A stretch of 64,000 nt of DNA from Pyrenopolyporus hunteri (taxonomy: Eukaryota; Ascomycota; Sordariomycetes; Xylariales; Hypoxylaceae): assembly GCA_902806595.1 (NCBI GenBank), contig CADCXC010000037.1, positions 1,860,001 to 1,924,000 on the forward strand. Reading direction: 5' to 3'. Shown here piece after piece: positions 21,720 to 33,057 of this stretch (position 1 is the stretch's first letter; every line of letters starts with the position of its first letter). The position numbers and the translations under genes are program-made. The notes under the pieces were generated by a model. The model did not search any database and was not told where the DNA came from. It worked only from the letters and a program-made list of their open reading frames with translations.

Positions 21720-22994
21720 ATGACTCTAAAGAAGGCAAACTTCGGACGGCCACGCTGGGCTGATACACCAGTCAGCATGGCTCATCCCGGCATCGAACTA
21801 GCAAAGCTCTATGGTCTACGTAACCACGTTCAGGCAAGTAAGAAAGCAGTTTAGAAGATAGAACCTGGGAATAATTTTACTCGCTCGGTCGACGTCCCTT
21901 TGGCTGTTATTCTGCTAATATAATAGCAGTCCGACGGACGTCAACCGGTTCCGTCGGCGATGGGTGAATATTGGGTATCCGTGTCGCAAAACCTAGCGAG
22001 CAGTTCTGCCGCCAACTCTAAGGTTCAGGAAACTTTTCCGGTTAGATTACCTAATTATCATATTGATCCTACCACCAATCCGAATGCTTTCCTCTTAAAC
22101 CATTCGGAGAACCGAGCTCCGGATACTCACGAGGTGTTAGTATCGCGGCTACAGAGTAACCAGGATCTGCCTCCAAAACAGAACCTTTGCTCTGATACGG
22201 CAGCAAAAGACACTTGTGTTGCGGTTCCTAAAGCTGTCTTCGACGATATGTTAGCCCGAATGCAACTTCAGACGCAATCTCTCCAACGCTGTCAAAAGAA
22301 CCTCGATGCTGCTGAGCGAAAGAAGGAGGTCCTGATCCAGGGGATCCGGAAGTACCGAGAATGGATGAATCCTAGCAGCAACAACTTGGGAAACACTGAG
22401 TCGGTTCCCAGTTCCATTCAGAAGCCGCAGGAGAGTTTGGTAAAGGACGGAAAGGCCCCTATGTGTGGAGTCGACGAGAGATCTAGAGCCACCACCGCCT
22501 TGTTGGATGATCCGGGAAAAACACCGGTGTTTCACAACGGCGAGGCACGTAGCAGAATCAAGGATGGTGATAACGTGGGTAGTTACGCGGCGGAGAAGCA
22601 ACTACAATCTGAAAGCGAGAAGCTAGAGAGCCATCATAAACTATCGCACAGAAGGGAATCGATTACGCAATGCGATCCAAGCGTCCTACAGGACCTAGAA
22701 GATCGATTAGAAGTAATTGAATGCTGGGCACGATCAGTCGATGAACTTCTTGCTATGCAAAGACAACTTGAAGCCCGCTTAGGCTCGAAACGGACATCAA
22801 GTCCAAGGTCTCCGGTGCAGTCGGAAGTAACTGGTTCCAAGTCACGAGACGACCTGAAAGAGCTGAATGCGGAGTTGGTGTCTCTCTTGAAGAAAGCTTT
22901 GGTGAGGATTGTTTACCTCGAAGACAAACTTCAAGAAGAGGAAGAGGAGGAGGAGGAGGAGGAGGGAGAAGACGACGACGACGACGACGAGTAG
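21720..22994 (+). CDS. Coiled-coil protein of unknown function, GC-AG intron, possible C-terminal frameshift
   Basis: The main exon (21927-22994) is open, and an ATG at 21960 could start it. However, a textbook 3' splice site (TGCTAAT branch, TAATAG) sits just before it at 21926. An upstream exon 21720-21833 ends in CAG|GCAAGT, a consensus GC-AG donor, and joins in phase to give 393 aa. The protein is Ser/Gln-rich with heptad-like helices (FDDMLARMQLQTQSLQRCQKNLDAAERKK; LEDRLEVIECWARSVDELLAMQRQLEARL; LVSLLKKALVRIVYLEDKL). It then runs into an (E)n(D)n tail encoded by a GAG/GAC repeat and stops. No domain is recognised. Further upstream exons are possible. Confidence 0.6.
22930..22991 (+). repeat. 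GAG/GAC trinucleotide repeat
   Basis: A run of GAG/GAA codons followed by six GAC codons encodes an acidic tail. Slippage-prone sequence placed exactly where the coding frame appears to break. Confidence 0.85.
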
Positions 22995-23239
22995 TGCTGG
23001 TACGGGAGGATCGGCGGCTAAAGCATCAGATGAAAGAACCGATCGTAACGAAGCAAGAGAAGCTTATCTTCGACATACGAGGAGGAGAAGGGGAGCAGGC
23101 GGGTGCACTCGTCACGAGGACTAAGTTTGAGCTAGACAGGCTAAGGCAGAGCATCGCCGCGCTCGAGAGTTTCAGCGGCGGTTTAGAGACAGCTCTCCAT
23201 CGCACTCTCCTGGGGAGAAAAGAGAAAAGTAGCTTGTAG
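22995..23239 (+). other. Coding-like segment in a shifted frame after the GAG/GAC repeat
   Basis: In a different frame from the preceding gene, an open stretch reads IVTKQEKLIFDIRGG, then TRTKFELDRLRQSIAALESF and ends LLGRKEKSSL at a TAG (23237-23239). This looks like a further coiled coil and a natural C-terminus. It has no good ATG of its own close to its start. It is probably the true end of the preceding protein, reached by a length change in the GAG/GAC repeat or by an intron I could not place. Confidence 0.4.
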
Positions 23240-24872
23240 GTACTTAGTAGGAAACTGAGCAAATTACATGTAGGTAGGTAGGTACCTAAGACAGGAAGTG
23301 TCGGGTATTAAGTCTCTACGTACACCCTGTAGTAGTGGCAGTGGTCGCTGCATGTCATAAGATGAGCAAATTGAGATCAATGGTTGAATTTAGGGCTGAA
23401 TCGGTGTAATTACTGGTAGGTACCATTAATTAGGTACCTACACCTACCTTACTAACCTGCTAGGGGTATGGTCATTTGAGAGGTCTGTCAAATAATTGAC
23501 AGGTGTCATGCCATCTGGCAGTCGACTAGATGTATGTAGATGCACAGACCACTTAGAGCTGGTGACTTTGGTACGCAGATGCTTGAGCATCCGATGGGAT
23601 TTTGATTTAATTACGGAGTGCACCAATCAGGCATGTGCTTGAATGACATAGTGTGAATTACGTAGGTACGTTGGTAGGTGAATGAAAGTCCCAAGCGGAT
23701 ATTTTCTTTCATTGAATAGGTAGGTACCTACATGTAGGTGCCTGCTTACATGCGGAATACTTAGGTCAGGTACTTATGAACTGCCAGCCAATCACGTAAC
23801 TCCGGTGGCATTGGTGCATATTACAGATCTCGCTTGCGCCCAATCAGAGGTACATGCAAGTGATGGTATGTGTGTACTTTGGTACATAAGCTTGGTACAT
23901 GTGGACAATAGCCGAGAACAAACAACTGTCTCACAACTTCCGAAAAGGGTTAGTCCCACAGGGCAATCGACTTTGGTTGATTCTGCTACTTCCTCTGCAG
24001 GGCATTTAACAACATCACTGGTGCAAGATTCAGCCTTCTGATTCTTTCACCCATCAACCTTTTTTTTCTTCTTCCAAATCATCATCACCCACGCTCTCTA
24101 CCTCTCCTCCTCAACGAAACTACCTGCAACACTGCAACACGGTCTCTGTCACCATCAACATATTGACAACGCCATTCTCCAAAGAAAAGGGATTTCTTTT
24201 TATCTCGCCTTTGACCCTACAGGTGGTACCGTAAAGAAAGCTTCCAACCCTTTCTCCGTCCGTGATAGGGAGCATTAGCATTCCAACACTTGTGCGTGCG
24301 ACAGGACTGAAAACTGAACCGATCCTTCAGCAGTCAATCAGCACAACTTCTACACCTTTTTTCTCTCCCTCTTCCCCTTCAAGGCACACTTCATTCCCCC
24401 ACACCTCGCACACCTTTTTCGCAGCGCTTGCTGCATTACACCTAGGTCAGTCGCGCATATTTGACAACATTGACACAACGAAAAGAAAAAGAAGTATTCA
24501 ACCTTTAATGCGACCCATCTTGATCAACCTGCCTCGTCATCGTCAACCTTGATTGATCTAATCGGGCCAACCACTAGTCGAGGATCATCTGACGCGCATT
24601 GATTAATTGATTGACCTGGTCGTATTCATTGAACACTTGCATTTGACAACAACAAGAGAAGTGCATTTACGTGGTCTGCTGCTCAACTCCATACTCTCTC
24701 TGGCCAAGGCTTCGTCTCTGTCTTGATACTTAGACTTTTGTCCTTTGATCCTGCTGCCATACAAGTATTTGTCCCCCGAGACTTCTATCTCTTCGGGGTA
24801 CATCCGTCAACTGAGACCTGAGAACTGAGAATTGAGAATTGAGAACCGAGTCATATTGTCACCATCAACAAG
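23240..24872. other. Intergenic and KH-gene leader
   Basis: Left part has several TAGGTACCTA palindromes (23270-23290, 23418-23452, 23719-23745). From about 24060 the plus strand is pyrimidine-rich (CT-rich stretches, CAACA), typical of a promoter and long 5' leader for the RNA-binding protein gene that starts at 24873. Confidence 0.55.
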
Positions 24873-26779
24873 ATGGCGGAGGCTCAGCCAAACGTTCAGG
24901 CTATCCTTGCCGCTCTAGCAGGTATGATCTTATCTTGACCGTATTCTTCTCGCACTATCTCGATGTTCCTCGGTGAATCGTCCCTCTGACCTTGTTTTCT
25001 TGTATTATAGCAGCACAAACCTCGATCCCCCCCCAGCAAAGCCAGGCACCTTATGCCGTTCCGGGCTATCAACAGGGTCCCGCGCCAAATGCCTACTCGA
25101 CAATTCCGCCACCCACTACGCAGCCTGTGCCCTATGCAACTGGTAGTTTCCCTCTACCGCCGCACTCAACAGCTGGCGGCATTGATCTGAGTGCTATTAG
25201 ACCGATCAATTCTGGTACTGTCCACCTGAGCGATGCGATTAATCATGCCAGGGACTATGCAACTGAGAAGGGTTTGACTCCGTACTCGCGACCGCCTGCT
25301 GGTTCCTATCAGGCGCATGATTCTCGTACCGTGGATGCCAGACACTATAGATCTCGCTCCCGTTCTCGTTCTCCCCCTACGCGGCGAGGAGACGCATATC
25401 GTGACAACGTCAACCCGTACCGAGATGAGCGACGTAATGATCGTGGTAACCATACTCGTGACTATGGAAGGGCCCGTGATCGCTCTTTGTCGCCCGGCCC
25501 TAATCGCGGCCGTACCTCTGCTGGCGGTTCGTTCCCGCCCAGAGAAGATGATGACTCGGAAGTAATCAGCATTGAGTCGAGTCTAGTAGGCCTCATCATT
25601 GGAAGGCAAGGCGAGAACCTCCGACGCGTTGAGTCGGAGACATCGTGCAGAGTGCAGTTTCTATCGCCCACTGGTGACTCCGGATCGTACCGCCAGTGTA
25701 AGATTACCGGACCTCGTGCTAGGCGTGCCGAGGCCAAAGCGGCCATTCATAGAATCATTGAAGACAGCGGCATGGGTGCTCTTGCTCGTGCCAGCGCTGA
25801 CAACCCTCAACGCCCCCGTCGTGATGCTAGCACCCCCGGCCCGAGCACTCTACGTGATGGAGAAGACTGTATGCAGATTATGGTGCCTGACCGTACAGTC
25901 GGACTTATCATTGGCCGCGGCGGTGAAACAATCAGGGATTTACAGGAGCGAAGTGGCTGCCATATTAACATTGTGGGTGAAGATCATAGCGTGGATGGCC
26001 TTCGCCCTGTGAACCTCATCGGACCCCCGAACGCTGCTGCTCAGGCCAAAGAACTGATCCTCGAGATCGTTGCAAGTGATTCCCGCAATGTCAATAACAG
26101 CGGGACCGTCCGAAGCCGCCCGCAGGGGACTGAGCAAGTTCGTGACAATAGCCAATCCGGCGGTGATAAGATCACGGATTCCATAATAGTCCCTGGTGAT
26201 GCAGTGGGCATGATCATCGGCCGGGGCGGTGAGACTATCCGTGACATGCAGAACACTACCGGTTGCAAGATCAACGTGACTCAAGCAGCTCCTGGTCAGC
26301 CAGAACGTGAGATAGAATTGGTCGGATCCCACGATTCTATCAATAGGGCTAAGCGAGCCATCGAAGATAAGGTCGAGGCGGTGGTAAGTCTTTTAACCTC
26401 TTACTGGATTTCGTACGGACGGATTACTTACATACATCAAGCGACAGAAGAACAACGGCGGTAACCGCCCCCGCAACCAGCAGCGCCGTGACTGGGACAA
26501 TCCCGGTACTAGTTATGGTCAACAGAGCAGCCAGCCGTCCGCGCCCGCCGCTACCAATGCCACCGGTGCTACCGCCGCGACAAACGCAAATGACCCCTAC
26601 GCTCAATGTAAGGCCACCCCTAACTCCCCTCTTCCTATTCCTCTACCTGATGGATTTTACTGACCCTGAGTGCAGATGGTGGTTATCAGAACTACGTGAC
26701 CCTCTGGTATCAAGCTTATGCTCAGCAACAGCCCGGCGCCCAGCCTCAGGGTGAGACTCCCCAACCTCCGGGAGCTTAA
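24873..26779 (+). CDS. Three-KH-domain RNA-binding protein (FUBP-like)
   Basis: Four exons: 24873-24921, 25011-26383, 26448-26607 and 26676-26779, giving 561 aa with all joins in frame. An N-terminal Pro/Gln-rich part and an RS/RD-rich segment (YRSRSRSRSPPTRRGD) precede three KH domains at about 199-270, 303-372 and 403-472. Each has the nucleic-acid-binding loop (IIGRQGENL, IIGRGGETI, IIGRGGETI). The C-terminus is Asn/Ala/Gln-rich with a Tyr/Trp motif split over an intron (DPYAQY|GGYQNYVTLWYQAYAQQ). The arrangement resembles the FUSE-binding/KSRP family, single-stranded nucleic-acid binders in transcription and mRNA control. The short first exon carries the ATG, and the frame at the next exon is closed upstream by the intron. 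The pyrimidine-rich leader is long. Confidence 0.92.
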
Positions 26780-28216
26780 AGACCCTCGTCTCTTCTGCCG
26801 TGACCGTAAAACCTAATATTTGAGTCACACGGTTTTTATGTCTGTCCTATTAGTCGTTATGGGCGGACTCTTGCACATTCGGGAGTGATACTTCCCTATT
26901 CATTTTCGTTTTCATGGCATGAACTTGTTCTTCTTTCGCGGCGTCCCGGACTGGAAACGGCCTCATCAAGGCCCAGGTTTTCGGCGTTCTGGACCTTCGG
27001 AATACGGTTTTTACGGAATGACGACGCACAAGGTTCTCGACGTCTCTAATTAGGGGCTCCTTCTACACGAGGAAGGAAAAGGCGACACGGCCTTCTTCTA
27101 CCCATCGCAGTTTACTGGTTGTTACGGGTTCATGTTTCTTTTCTTCTATCTCCTCGATATGAATGTTTCGTCCTCCTGAGCAGAGTCCACACACACATAC
27201 ATACCTGGTAATGTGGACCCTCATACCCCCGGAACGAATCAAATGCACATGCACATGGTATATAGCATGATGCTCATCTTTCAAATACGGCCATACAAAA
27301 GGATCTGGTGCCTCATCAGAGAGGTATCCAAAAAGTAGTTTCATACAGAAGGCGAAAAAGCATAGGTGGTGGTGGTGGTTTAGTTCGTTTGCATTTGCAG
27401 CAGTCCGAAAAAAATTTTTCAAAACAACAAAAAAAAGTTCATTTCAGATGGTGGCGTTTTAAGGAGGGGAAGAGTATGTACCAGTAGGGGGAGGGATCGA
27501 GAAGGATGGACAGGGAGAGAGGGAGGGAGGTTCGGGCTGACATTTCCGCAGTAGATAAAGCACGTTATCACACTGCACGCACTGGCTGGTGGTTTCTGTT
27601 TCTTCTATTTCTTCTGTTTCTGTTTCCGACACATTTGTTGTCGAGGCCTTCTTACGGCTGTGAATTTCTTTTCGCGAATGGTTTCTGATTCCCAAGTTCC
27701 CGTTGTGTGTGTTCTCTGAGCCTGAGTGATCGAGTTACTTTAACTTAAGGTACTAGTTCCTTATGTACTCAGTTACGCTTCATGTATTTTCTCATTAGAG
27801 TCGGCGATGAAAGATGTACAGGACAGTCAATGATGTAAAGGAGTCGGCGACATGATAAATGGTCGGCGATCATAGACGGGAACGACTTAGACTTGGGAAT
27901 CAGTTACTAAAATGTTATCCTGAAATCCGCTTTATTCTGTCCTTTCTGTTGAATACAACCCTGACCTCATCCTCATCCTTCCTCTCCTGTATCATAGAGC
28001 AGCTCAAATGCCAATACATCTTATTTTCCGCTTCCAGTTCCGTTGCCGCTGTTGAAAAGGCCTACCCCTCGATCCTGTTGTGTAACTTGGATATCTACTA
28101 CCTACCTAGCTTATGACTCGACGTGAACGCAAAATCCAGACCATATGCAGTATTCCAGACTCCCTAGCTATCCCTTAAAGACTTCCTCCCTACTCCTCTT
28201 TGTGTGAATAGCGAAT
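26780..28216. other. Intergenic between convergent genes
   Basis: The KH gene (+) and MetE-like gene (-) point toward each other, so this holds their 3' ends. It includes GGTGGTGGTGG near 27365-27380, a poly-A run near 27409-27437 and CATCCTCATCC near 27966-27980. No gene is supported. Confidence 0.6.
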
Positions 28217-29353
28217 TTATACTGACAAATCTTCTCCCCAGACCTCCTTTGCGATTTCTACCTCGAGTCGAACCTTAGCCCACTGCTCCTCTTCAGTGAG
28301 ATCGTTACCCTCGGATGTGGAACTAAAGCCACACTGGTGGCTAAGGCATAGCTGTTTCAGGCCCCTGGGACAGAAAGAAGCGGCCTCGTTTAGGCGCTTG
28401 ATGACCTCGGCCTTGTCCTCTAGCTGTGGCTTCTTGCTAGTCATAACGCCTAGCACAACGATCTTATTCTCGGGCAGGTGGCGGAGAGGGGAGAAGTCAC
28501 CCGAACGCGCATCATCGTACTCGAGGAAGTACACGTCTACGTCTAGAGCCTTAAACAGGACCTCAGCAACGGGTTCGTACCCACCCTGTGCAAACCATTG
28601 CGAGCGATGGTTGCCGCGGCACAAATGGATTCCAATGGTCATGTCGGAGGGTCGCTTCGAAATAGCCGCGTTGATTAGGGCGGCGTATTGGCGAGCAAGC
28701 TTATTGGCGTCACCGTGTCGCTGCTCGGCCTCGGCGCGCATCTTAGAGTCGCAGAGGTAAGCTAGATTGGTGTCGTCAAGCTGCACAAAGCGCGCACCGG
28801 CCTTGTAGAGGTCGTCTAACTCCTCTTGGTACACATGCGCAAGGTCCTCGAAGAAGGGCTCGAGCGTCGGATAGGCCTTCTCATCGATAGTCTCACGAGT
28901 ATTACGGAAGTGTATCATTGTCGGCGACGGGATGCAGACCTTGGGGGTGGCCTTGGCACCAACGGCTGCGATCCGAGACTCGAGATACTTGAAGTCGTCC
29001 ACTTGGATAGGCTTCGGGTGACGAATCTTGTCGACGACGACAAGCCGTGGTGGCATGGTGCCTCCCACACTGACATTGGTAGATTGTAGGGTGCCACGGA
29101 GCTCTACGCCAGCAATGTGACGCAAGAAGTCGACGTGGAACCAGGTTCTTCTGAACTCTCCATCCGTAACGGCCCGTAGTCCGGCAGCGAGCTGCTTTTC
29201 AACGACATCCGCGACGTGTTTGTCCTCTATCTCCCTCAGCTTCTCAGGACTGAGCTTGCCCTGAGCGGCCTGTTCGCGTGCTTCGAGGAGAGCTTTTGGC
29301 CGTAGGAAGGAACCGACCTGATCGGCACGGTACACACCATTGGGGAGAGACAT
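28217..29353 (-). CDS. MetE C-terminal-domain-like methyltransferase (cobalamin-independent methionine synthase family)
   Basis: Intronless, 378 aa, about half the length of full MetE and lacking its N-terminal half, like the stand-alone YxjG/YxjH-type proteins. The (beta/alpha)8 barrel signatures are present: a DQVGSFLRP start, VTDGEFRRTWFHVDF, FVQLDDTNLAYLC and GIHLCRGNHRS. The zinc/thiol site is intact: His243 and Cys245 (HLC), Glu278 (LEYDD) and Cys341 (SHQCGFS). These match the H-x-C...E...C ligands of MetE. A methyl transfer to a thiol is therefore likely. The substrate cannot be read from the sequence and need not be homocysteine with methyl-folate. Cytosolic by absence of a targeting signal. 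Confidence 0.9.
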   Translation of the reverse strand: MSLPNGVYRADQVGSFLRPKALLEAREQAAQGKLSPEKLREIEDKHVADVVEKQLAAGLRAVTDGEFRRTWFHVDFLRHIAGVELRGTLQSTNVSVGGTMPPRLVVVDKIRHPKPIQVDDFKYLESRIAAVGAKATPKVCIPSPTMIHFRNTRETIDEKAYPTLEPFFEDLAHVYQEELDDLYKAGARFVQLDDTNLAYLCDSKMRAEAEQRHGDANKLARQYAALINAAISKRPSDMTIGIHLCRGNHRSQWFAQGGYEPVAEVLFKALDVDVYFLEYDDARSGDFSPLRHLPENKIVVLGVMTSKKPQLEDKAEVIKRLNEAASFCPRGLKQLCLSHQCGFSSTSEGNDLTEEEQWAKVRLEVEIAKEVWGEDLSV

Positions 29354-30845
29354 GACGTGGTGCGACGTAGGATTGTGTTGCGGCAGGTCGGTATCAGAAT
29401 GGCGAATTAGGTGAAATAGACGGGAAATTAGGATGAGACCTTGATTCGCTGACGTAGATTCCCAGATTCAATAAAGGTACGCTAAGTAAAAGACACAGGA
29501 CCCGGGAGGAGTCTAACCCAAGGAACATGTGAGAGAATAAGTAGAAAAAGGAGAATTAAAAGCAACTTTAAGTTAGCTCAAGGGACCAACCAGCTTGGAC
29601 GATGGTCGACCGCGAGCTTGTCTCCGTGAGGGGCAAACCATTACTATTCGCCTGGCGCCATAAAAAGGACCCCTGAAAACGATATAGTAGCGCAACTAGT
29701 AGGAGAGGTACCCACACGATTCACTTGCCGGTACTACATAGGATGTTGCCAAGCGACGTACGATGCGGGCAGCTCGGGGGAAAGGTCTCCTCAACCTGGC
29801 AACAGCTCCGTGGCTAAACAAATGGGAGGCGGTATAGCCCTCGGAGGGTTGTACGTGCTCGGGAGAGGCTGTAGCTTAGAGCAGAAAAAGGCTTTAATGC
29901 CACCTCAGCCACCCAGCCGACCCCTAGCAGCCCTCGCTGGAGGAGCTACCAGAGTTGGCTTCATCGCGGAACACATACTCAACCCCGCGAGTCGCTGACG
30001 ACTCGGAGTTGCTTCAGTCGGTGATGTGAGACACATAAGCAATAGGATTTCTCGGTAGTTGTAGAGCTTATATTACTGGGGGTGTAAAGTCAGCAAAAAT
30101 CCAGCTCCTAGATGCATAACAGCTCGGGGAAAGGAGCGAATAGGAAGGGGATAAGCTCGACCAGGTAGACAAAGCAAGGCCTAGGAGACGAGCTAATTCC
30201 TATCCCGCGGTTCGTTGCCGATATTTAGGAGTGGTCCTCCCGAATGGCTTAACTGGATAATCGGCTAGCCCGTGCGCGGCGATAGCAAGGGAGATAAACC
30301 GCATTATTGCGGGCCATCGCTGAATGACGTGAAGAGCAGGAAAAGAATGAAGCTCCGAAAAGAAGAAATCGAAGTGAAGCACAAACAAGAAACATGATTA
30401 TGTAATCGGAGGAGGTGTGGGGGAAGATGCACATATGCACATATGTACATATGTACAAAATATTATGTACATCCGCGGATACGTACATGTACCTTACATA
30501 AATAGAGGTACCTACCAATTATCAGGGCTGGTCAATTAAGCTGCTGCCTTGGATTGGCCCAGAGTCGCTATACCGCAGAGTACCTCCCCTTACTATAGAG
30601 TGCTACCTATGTACCTATTATTAGCTGGTAGGCAAGGGAAGTAGGTACCTTATCTTCCTTCCACCTACGGTTTAAGTACATACCTCAGCCGACCATCCGA
30701 CAGAACAATTTGGCCTCAAGCAACAATCAACATCTTTTTACCCTAGGTAGCCGTTCGGTTCTTCCCGGTTGGTTGGTTCGTTCGTTATATTCTCCCCATC
30801 CCAGACGAAGCCTCGCGCCATTAGTCAGACGGAGAACGAGTCGCC
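29354..30845. other. Intergenic, divergent promoter region
   Basis: Between the minus-strand methyltransferase and the plus-strand SNARE. It contains a block of small palindromes at 30427-30500 and TAGGTACCTA motifs near 30505 and 30635-30650. A weak open frame at 29810-29998 is not credible. Confidence 0.55.
30427..30500. repeat. CACATATG / ACATATGTAC palindrome-rich block
   Basis: Repeated GCACATAT and TACATATGTAC units, then CCGCGG and TACATGTA palindromes within about 70 bp. Confidence 0.7.
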
Positions 30846-31830
30846 ATGTCGAACCCGAACCAACTATACCTCCTGGCCGACCATATCAAGTTATCGCTCT
30901 TGGAACGGCAACGAGCGCAGAGCCTCAATCTTGACGGCGACTCCCAGGATGGCCACATATCAAGATCTTTAGACCAGTTCCGGGATGGGTTGGCAGCCTT
31001 AGAGAAGGAACAGAAGAGGCTAGAGGAGGCTGGCGACGAAGAGTATGTAGCTATCATTACCCCTATCGCTGGCTTCCTGATATATCTATCATCTACTTCC
31101 GAGAACCATCACCACCCGTGGAACCGCTAGTTAACTCGTCTACAGTGGCGCGCTCACCATCTCCGATGTCCTACCCGGACTACAGAAGCAGTACAACGAC
31201 TTAACATCCCAATTCCACGGCTTCTCCTCCCCCTCGAGCGAATCAACCCTCACACATCCGAACGACCCGGCGCTGAGCACCGACTTCCAACACGCAACCA
31301 CATCCCCCTCCGCCGGTGCCTCCAACGCCGCACAATCTTCCTTAGGATCAAATCTCCGGCCCAAAGGCGCCCGCACAGCCTCCAAGACGGTACGCTTCAC
31401 CGACAACCCAGCCAGCCCCTCAGCAACGGCGGACCCGGACCTGGAAGCGCAGCTATTCGGGGCCAGCCGGTACCGGGACAACCCCGGGGACGACAGCATG
31501 GGATACCGCGACGAGGCGGAGGGCATGACGAACGCGCAGATCCACGCGTACCACCAGCGCATCCTAAACGAGCAGGACGAGCAGCTCGACGCGCTGGGCG
31601 CTAGTATCGCACGCCAGCGCGAGCTCAGCATGCAGATCGGCGACGAGCTCGATGAGCACGTCGCTATGTTAGACGACGTTGACAATGCCGTCGACCGCCA
31701 ACAGGGTCGGCTAGACCGTGCCCGTCGCCAGGTCGGCCGTATCAGTCGGGCCGCTGGCGAGAGCAAGCAGATGATCGCTATTATCATCCTGATTATTATC
31801 CTGGTTCTGCTGATTGCGATATTGAAATAG
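30846..31830 (+). CDS. Qc-SNARE of the syntaxin 8 / Syn8 type
   Basis: Two exons, 30846-31042 and 31146-31830. The donor is GTATGT and the acceptor CTACAG. The join gives GAT and keeps the frame, for 293 aa. The N-terminal helical part starts MSNPNQLYLLADHIKLSLLE. A Ser/Thr-rich linker follows, then a SNARE helix (from ILNEQDEQLDALGASIARQ through QIGDELDEHVAMLDDVDNAV). The protein ends in a C-terminal anchor of about 18 hydrophobic residues with only a Lys after it. This is a tail-anchored endosomal/vacuolar t-SNARE. Aligned with syntaxin 6/8 (IGxELxEQ), the ionic zero-layer position appears to be His rather than Gln. Reading straight through the intron would end the protein early at the TAG just before the acceptor region. 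Confidence 0.88.
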
Positions 31831-32631
31831 AGGGGGTGTTAGAGACTGGAGTGTATATACGTTCTATATCCGAACAGAAGGAAGAGAGAAAAACAGAGCT
31901 GGAAAGGTGGTAATCTGGGGGCACTTCATCCTTACTCGAACCCTCATTGCATTCGGCACGGCGTGCGGCACGGCGTTTATCGGGCAAGACTCGTGCTATT
32001 GCTTTTCATATGTTTTATACTATCCATGCGTGGACGGACGGGGAACCACGCATCTCGTCGCAAAGACGTTCTTTGGGTACTTGATATAAATCGACTTGCG
32101 GGCCGTATTTGCCCTGGATCTTTCTACAACCGAGATATCGATCATACCCGACAGGATATTACCACGGTCGACAGACGAACATCTACACCCAGTAGCCCTA
32201 AAGGAGTTCTACGGCTTATATGTGAGTTCGGGACGTCATCTAACAGACAAATGCTCCTATCGGTCTGGAATCTCGATGTCCATTTTTATATCTTATTCGT
32301 ACAATATTGAATGAAGCCAGTCGAGTCGTCAATTTAGATAGAAGCCGTACGTACCCCCCAACGACCAAGCAATGCCAACATCATCGTCATCGTTTATCTT
32401 TCCACTTCTCTCCTCCATCTAATACCCATCGCCACTTCTTCAGTTCGTCGGGCCCGTTCCATCTCTATCCATCAAATCGACACTGAGCCAGGGAAGATAG
32501 TCAGCCCAAGTGCATTTTATTTTGATTATATTCGCATCTTCTCCTCTTTTGTTTTCTCATCTGACATGCCGAGGGAAATGTTACATCACCCCCCCTTCAA
32601 AGCTCACAGAGAAATAGCGAGTGGGCAGACC
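31831..32631. other. Intergenic between convergent genes
   Basis: 3' flanks of the SNARE gene (+) and the small mitochondrial-protein gene (-). No gene or notable repeat is seen, and the open frames near 31960-32310 lack coding character. Confidence 0.6.
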
Positions 32632-33057
32632 TTACAGGCCGTCGCGCATGCTGGTGCCGGCCTTGCTATTCTCCTCGGCGGCGCGCTTGGTGCGCTCCTG
32701 CAGCATCGACAGGTCCTCCTTGCCTTCGCCGCCGTGCCGGTCCGCCTTGACGGCCTCCTCGCTGTCCGACGCCAGCTCCGGCTTCCAGTGGCCCTTGCCC
32801 GCCTTCTGCTTCGCGAGCAGGTCCTGCTTGTGCTTCTCCGGGTCGTGCGTTTCGGAACCGTCTGTTGTTGGGAGGGGTACGAGGTTAGCTAATTTGGAAT
32901 TATAACGCGTATACACGGCTTATGGGTGTTGCAGTGGCAACTTACGACTGCTCTCCTTGTAAGCGAGGTTCGCGGCGCTGCTGGTGAAGGTCCGTTGCGC
33001 TACGGCTTGTCTGCCCGTGGCGAGGGCGGCTGATCGGAGGAGCATTCGGGAGGCCAT
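32632..33057 (-). CDS. Small mitochondrial protein, unknown function, 113 aa
   Basis: Two exons: 33057-32946 and 32861-32632, joined by a GTAAGT donor and CAACAACAG acceptor. The N-terminus is Arg-rich, Ser/Ala-rich and free of acidic residues (MASRMLLRSAALATGRQAVAQ, then RTFTSSAA), a typical mitochondrial presequence with a likely cleavage site near RTFTSS. The mature part is small, hydrophilic and charged: KESS, HDPEKHKQDLLAKQKAGKG, HWKPELASDSEEAVKADR. This pattern occurs in conserved small fungal mitochondrial proteins of unknown role. I cannot assign a function. Confidence 0.78.
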
